The notes beneath the pieces were generated by a model. The model was given only the letters and a program-made list of their open reading frames with translations. It searched no databases and had not been told where the DNA came from. DNA of 64,000 nt, taken from NCBI GenBank assembly GCA_015698045.1, contig BLAL01000356.1, positions 1,302,001 through 1,366,000 of the forward strand, read 5' to 3'. The stretch comes from Rhizophagus clarus. Its lineage: Eukaryota > Glomeromycota > Glomeromycetes > Glomerales > Glomeraceae. Positions 58,792 to 64,000 of this stretch are shown here, in pieces (within the stretch, counting starts at the first letter, position 1; each line of letters opens with the position of its first letter). A program made the translations under genes and the position numbers.

Positions 58792-59187
58792 GTAATACGC
58801 TTATTATTATTTGATAGACATGACATTAGGCTGCGGTACTGCGGTTGAGAATAAAAATTCCCGACATTATGCAGTGGCACATGAATAAACAGTGACAATT
58901 AATGGTGTGGCGAATAGGATTTTGACTTGACCAAAAAACTGTTATAGAAAAGGGAAATGCAGAGGTGTGACACGTGTGATAAATAAAATTACTATTGGGG
59001 AATTTGTTCAGGTGTCACTGGGGTTGTTATGATTAACAACTTTTTGTTTGGTGATACTAGAAACGTCGTGCGACTATAATCGGAGGAAAAAATCCTTCTT
59101 AAAATAGGTTAATTTAGTAAAGTAAAGGACCTTTTTATAATTTTTTTTTTTTTATTTCAGCATTTTTCTGTCAAATTACTATTCAAT
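58792..59187. other. Spacer and promoter region of the intact kinase gene
   Basis: No gene. The sequence includes a less AT-rich patch (58830-59070) and a T-rich strip (59140-59158) before the ATG at 59188. It must hold the promoter of the downstream gene, but no core motif is clear. Confidence 0.35.
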
Positions 59188-61495
59188 ATGTCTGATAATA
59201 TCGAAATACATAATACTGAGAATAAAAACGAATGGGTTAATTGGATAGAAGAAGCTGTTGATAAAAATCAATTAAAATATTACGAATACAATGAATTTAA
59301 TAACTTTCAAGAAATTGGTACCGGAGGTTTCGGAAAAGTGTACCGTGCAAATTGGAAAAATTTAGAAAAATGTTTTGCGTTAAAATCTTTTTTTAGTCTT
59401 GACAATATAACTGTGAAAGAAATTGTTCGGGAGGTAATGTATAATATATTTTTTTTTTTCATTTTGCAAATTACAATATTAGTACATTATATTTATTTCA
59501 AAAATTTGAAATTTATTTAGATAAGAATACAACGTGAGGTCGATTATCATGATAATATTATTCGTTGTCATGGAATAACAAAATTTAAATCAGGTATTAT
59601 AAAAATTCTATTTTAATAAATATATCGAGTTTTATTAATAAAAATATATATTAATGACTGTTTCTTTTATTCTTTAGAAAATCAACATTCTAGTAGTAAC
59701 TATATGTTAGTAATGGAATACGCAGACAGTGGTTGTCTTCGAGATTATCTGAAAAAAAAATTTAATAAACTTACCTGGGATGATAAATACCTTATGGCAT
59801 ACCAATTAACATGCGCTGTATCTTGCTTACACAACGAAGGGATTGTCCACCGTGATTTAGTAAGTTATTTATTATTCTTTAATTGTTTCTGATAATGTTA
59901 TAACTACATTTACTTATTTAATATATATTCTTTAATAGCACTCTGGCAATATATTAGTCCATCAAAATATGATCAAATTAGCGGATTTTGGGCTATCGAA
60001 AAGAATTGGAGCGTCATCAAATTTTCAATCTAAACTATTTGGAATGGTTCCCTATGTTGACCCAAAAAGCTTCGGTAGACGAAGAAATAATAATAACCAA
60101 ATATATTCATTAAATGAAAAAAGTGATGTTTACAGTATTGGCGTATTATTATGGGAATTATCCAGTGGTCAGCCTCCTTTTTATGCTGAAGGTGAACATT
60201 ACGATGTTGGTTTAATTTTTGATATTTCACAAGGCCTTAGGGAAACGGTCGTTCCTGATACGCCTGACGAATACGTAAAAATTTATACTAGTAAGTAAAA
60301 TTATAAATTTAATTACATATATAATATTATTTATGTTAATCCTAAATTATATATTTTTTTTTTTTTAGAATGTTGGGATGGAGAGCCAGATAATCGACCT
60401 ACTATAAATCAAGTAGTTGATTGGTTAAAAGCATTAATTACAAAAACAGATATAATAACAGAAAATCTTCAATTATCAAATGATCAAAAGCTTAATGAGG
60501 TACTTAATGAGGACCCTTTAAGTACAAATAATTTAGAATCACAAGGAGACTTATCTCAACTTATTCAAAATTTTGACAAAATGGATACAAAAGAAATTGA
60601 TACTGTAATAGAGTCAAGTAAGGAAGAGGAAATTTTAATTGAAAAAGATTTTAGCATAATAGTTGATGAAATAAATGATTTAATTTTTAAATTGTTAAAT
60701 AAAGGAATTGGATGGCAGCTGATAGAAGATCAAGTTATTGATCATTTTAATAATCATAACATTAAATTACAAGAAATTTATAATTGGTTGTTAAATAATC
60801 AGAATAACTTAAATTCTATTTTTTTACTTGGGTATATTTATTACATAGGGATTGAAATAAATGCTGATTTTACAAAAGCATTTAATTTATTTCTTAATGC
60901 ATCAGGAAAAAATCATACACTTGCACAATATTTTGTTGGGGATTGTTATCAATATGGAAATGGAACTATAAAAAATGAGAAATTAGCTTTTAAATATTAT
61001 GAAAAAGCGGCCAATAAAAATTTGACACATGGCCAATTACAAATTGGTTATTTTTATGAAATTGGGTTTGGTATTAAAAAAGATTTAAAAAAGGCTTTTT
61101 ATTGGTATGAAAAAGCTGCAAATAATGGAAATTTAAAAGCTATGCATGATCTTAGTGATTGCTATAGAGATGGAATTGGCGTTAAAAAGAATTATAACAA
61201 AGCTTTTGAATTGGCTAAGCAATCGGCCGAAGGAGGACATTTAAATGGAATAAATAAGTTAGGATGTTGCTATGAACGTGGTATTGGGACTAACATTGAT
61301 AACCAAAAAGCATGCGAATTATTTCAAAAATCAGCAGATTTAGGAAATAAATTTGCACAATATAATCTTGCTTTAATGTATGAAAATGGAAAGGGGATTA
61401 CAAAAGATATAGACAAAGCGATTTATTGGTATGAAAAATCTGCCAAACAAGGACATCAAAATGCACAAAAAAGATATTTTGCATTAAAATTGTAA
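59188..61495 (+). CDS. TKL-type kinase with Sel1 repeats, apparently intact
   Basis: Five exons: 59188-59433, 59521-59593, 59678-59859, 59939-60290 and 60369-61495, giving 659 residues. The kinase domain (about 39-300) has glycine loop G44-T-G-G-F-G49, Lys66, HRD at 164-166 followed by LHSGN, LADFGLS and VPYVDPK, so it should be active. A poly-Asn insert (RRNNNNQ) lies after PYVDPK. A helical linker ([15 protein letters not shown]) precedes the Sel1 array (about residue 434 to the end): six repeats and a partial seventh, with the typical A-x-x-L-G-x-x-Y and W-Y-E-K-A-A/S signatures. Intron positions and phases equal those of the other copies. It is closest to the broken copy at 40537-42160 (shared [24 protein letters not shown]). 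Substrates are unknown. Confidence 0.93.
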
Positions 61496-62821
61496 AATTG
61501 TAAATCAAATTACCTATTGCAAATAAATAATAATAATTTGTTACAAAAAGTATAATTTACATCATTATACGATGATGACGCGTGAAATACAATAAGTTTA
61601 AAATATAAAAAAAGTCTTCCATTACATATGAAGCAAAATTTTATACTTTGTAATTGCATGAAAACTTAAAAATTCACAAATATTTACATTCTTCAATATA
61701 CATTTTAAAAAATTTTATAGGGAATTTTAATTGTTGACTTGTGAAAAAAAACTTGATGAAATATTGAATATTTTAACAAAAAAAGCAGTCCAATAATATA
61801 AAGGCAGTAATTATGAATATTCAGTAAGGTAAGTAAAAGAAATTAGTTTTTAAAAATTTTTCCGATTTATCAGCGTATAGTATACTTTATTTCAAACATT
61901 TAAATCAGCTCGCGCCAACTGCTAACTTCTCTCTTAGGAGCTAAAAATGACTTTGAAAATTGAGGCAAGATAGGTTATTTCAAAACTAGTATTATAAAGG
62001 GCTTAATTTTTGAGTATACGACAGGTTTGTATAACATTAATTAACAGTGAGCAAATACCTTAACAGAGATCATGAATTAAAAAAATAAATTAGCGTTAAG
62101 ATCTTAATTTACATGAAGTTTCTGTGCCATTACTTAAAATTATCTCGCTAAAATCATAATTAAAAAACAATTGATAATTAACGAATTATTGACCAGTTAA
62201 TTTGATTTAATTTAAAAATTTATCACTTCTTGTAAACTCATTTTCTTATGTAAATAAAATTATAATTATCTACAGTATATATTGTTATATTAGACTTCTT
62301 TTTTCATATAAAATTTTTAACACATAACGCGTTCAAAATTATTATTTAATTTTTCGTCCATTAATTTTTAAAATATCATAGCTGACTATAATCATGTATA
62401 AAATATGCTGCAGAGAAAAAACTTAAGATATTGGTGTGAGCGTGAATGGCTAATTGAAATAGTACCAAGGATGACAGACTTGATTCAAGACATCAGATTT
62501 GTATTATTTAATTTTAAGTTTCCCATTTAAAATTTCACTTTATAATGGTCCAAATACAGTATATTTCTATCCATTAAATGCCAGCCTTATCATTTATAAA
62601 TTTTTCGTAGCTCAATGTGTTTAAATATTCAGCTCTCTATTTATTATATGTTTGGATAAAGCTTTTCTTTTTTGTAAACAAAAGATGGATTCAAAAATCC
62701 TAAAATTCTTTGATTTGCTTATTGAAATGAAAAACTATATACTTTTGATATAACGTGAATATTAACATCTTCTATAAAGTTTACGAACAAGACTGCTTTC
62801 AGTTCATATATATATACACAT
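61496..62821. other. Intergenic, no gene recognised
   Basis: 3' flank of the kinase gene followed by AT-rich DNA with no recognised gene, repeat array or element. TATATATATACAC lies at the right edge, next to the following element. Confidence 0.45.
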
Positions 62822-63668
62822 CCCTACGAAAAAAGAATGTCTGGAAAATGTCCATGAAAATGTCCAGAAATTGTCCAGGTGCTTCAAAAATTGTCATAAA
62901 AATGTCCAGAAAATTGACCTATTTTGCTGTCCGGAATTTTTTGCATGCCCAGTTTTTTTATGAATGAAATTTTCTGGACAAATTCCAGACAAATAAACCC
63001 AACAAATTCCAGACATAAAATATTCCAGACATATTCTGGACAAAAATAAACTGAATAAATTCCAGACATAAAATATTCTGAACATATTCTGGACAAAATA
63101 AACCAAACAAATTCCAGACATAAAATATTCCAGACATATTCTGGACAAAATAAACCAAACAAATTCCGGACATGAAAAAATTCCAGACAAATTCTGAACA
63201 AAATAAACCAAACAAATTCCAGACATTTTAAATTCCAGACAAATTCTGGACAAATAAAACCAACAAATTCTGGACATAATAAAATTCCGGACAAATTCTA
63301 GACAATGTTTCTAAGAATGTAAAATTTTAAATTTTAAAAAAATGCAAAAAGCACAAAACTGATATTTAAAACCACCCCTGACGTAATAAGTAAAAATAAA
63401 GAGCAGCCAAAAATGCTATTTATGATGTTAATTCAAACTTTGATTAATTGTGTAGGAAGTGGTAAACTCCTACTGATCATCTGGGATAAAATTGGATTGT
63501 TCAGAATTCTGGACAAATTCTGGACTAATTTGAACCTGGACATATTCCAAACATCCGGAAACACGCATTTTTTGGAACATTTTCCGGATTTACCAAATGT
63601 CTGGAAATTGTCTGTTTATTTTCCCAGACAATTTCAGCATGAATTCCGGATGCATTTTTTTTGTAGGG
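62822..63668. mobile_element. Inverted-repeat element, CTAC(R)AAAAAA family, copy 4 (longest)
   Basis: Ends are CCCTACGAAAAAAGAATGTC on the left and, inverted, CCCTACAAAAAAAATGCATC on the right. CAT lies directly outside both ends, a possible 3-bp target duplication. The interior 62970-63305 is a satellite of about 55-60 bp units built from AAATTCCAGACA and TTCTGGACAAA with AATAAACCAAAC spacers, at least six copies. The overlapping open frames here (MSGI/CPEF/FVWN repeats) are artefacts. No transposase is visible in the 847 bp. Confidence 0.7.
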
Positions 63669-63765
63669 CATTATTTTTTCTGCTATAATGAATGAAGTTG
63701 CATGTAGATGTTATTGATATTGAAGTAAATGCACTCACTGAAACTACATCATCTAATGATTGGAA

Positions 63766-64000
63766 TAGAGCTTGGAACTGGTACAAAAAACCTTCACCGG
63801 TTAAAAATTGGTTAATAAGTACCTTAACCGGTTAATTAATCAGTTAATTAATCGGTTAATTTGTGATATGGTTAACCGGTTATTAACCAGTTAATAATAT
63901 GTTTTTTCAATTTATTGTAATGCTAGTAAATATTTAAAAATATTTTATATAAAACATAAATTTATTTATTTTTTTTTAAAAAAAAATACATTATAATTAT
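63766..64000. mobile_element. Second copy of the hAT family, left end only
   Basis: TAGAGCTTGGAACTGGTACA starts at 63766. The following ~230 bp match the left end of the element at 23999 in order: AAAAAACCTT, the AACCGGTTAA subterminal repeats, TTTGTGATATGGTTAACCGG, then TTCAATTTATTGTA and TATAAAACATAAATTTATTT. The window ends inside the element. If an intact 8-bp duplication exists, GATTGGAA (63758-63765) should recur beyond the other end. Confidence 0.82.

Noticed and set aside
62884..63294. Minus-strand frames with repeated SGI/CPEF/FVWN words
   Set aside because: Three frames are open at once through a satellite array within an inverted-repeat element; no start, composition or conservation supports a protein.

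Overview
The window is AT-rich eukaryotic DNA with widely spaced genes. Genes carry short GT-AG introns (plus one GC-AG), poly-A/T runs and many decayed repeats. The intact gene families point to an arbuscular mycorrhizal fungus, Rhizophagus or another Glomeromycotina. These are tyrosine-kinase-like (TKL) kinases joined to Sel1 repeats, a decayed AIG1/GIMAP-type GTPase, an HMG-like tail, hAT and LINE relics, and an Nma111-type HtrA protease. The organism is an inference from family content and composition; no rRNA, tRNA or mitochondrial marker was seen.

Layout. 1-6360: no intact gene. It holds a cluster of seven TGASTCA sites (1250-1934), four tandem copies of a ~160-bp exon-like block (2541-3417), and a pseudogene running out of the last copy. 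6361-8652 (+) and 13107-15414 (-): two five-exon kinase-Sel1 genes facing each other across a 2-kb stretch of almost pure A/T (9160-11200). 15415-22260: no gene, repeat remnants only. 22262-26260: a LINE relic (RRM-like ORF1, CCHC knuckle, coiled coil, endonuclease remnant, no reverse transcriptase seen) split by a 1052-bp hAT element with an exact 8-bp target-site duplication. 26650-28115: a repeat block with a 70-bp near-perfect palindrome and an ~800-bp purine tract. 29526-29983 (+): a small secreted cysteine-rich protein resembling beta/gamma-crystallin. 32255-38345: a tandem segmental duplication, one copy with an open gene (32969-33859) and the other with its pseudogene, with an AIG1 GTPase pseudogene between. 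40537-42160 (+): a kinase pseudogene whose Sel1 half is replaced by an HMG-box-like tail. 46284-49924 (+): the seven-exon Nma111/HtrA nuclear protease, with a GC-AG intron containing a 51-bp minisatellite. 52429-52812 (-): a small predicted membrane protein. 56990-57530 (-): a Sel1 pseudogene. 58137-58791 (+): a kinase pseudogene just upstream of the intact kinase-Sel1 gene at 59188-61495 (+). The window closes inside a second copy of the hAT family (63766 onward).

How the parts relate. Only the Nma111-type protease looks like a conserved single-copy housekeeping gene. Most other coding sequence belongs to one kinase-Sel1 family caught at several stages: intact (13107-15414 and 59188-61495), possible pseudokinase (6361-8652), tail-swapped and broken (40537-42160), and decayed (56990-57530, 58137-58791). 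The four introns of the family sit at the same places in every copy that can be compared, so copies arose by DNA duplication and not by retroposition. A family of inverted-repeat elements with CTAC(R)AAAAAA-type ends occurs four times and grows by internal satellite amplification. One copy has an empty-site counterpart within the window, which orders the events.
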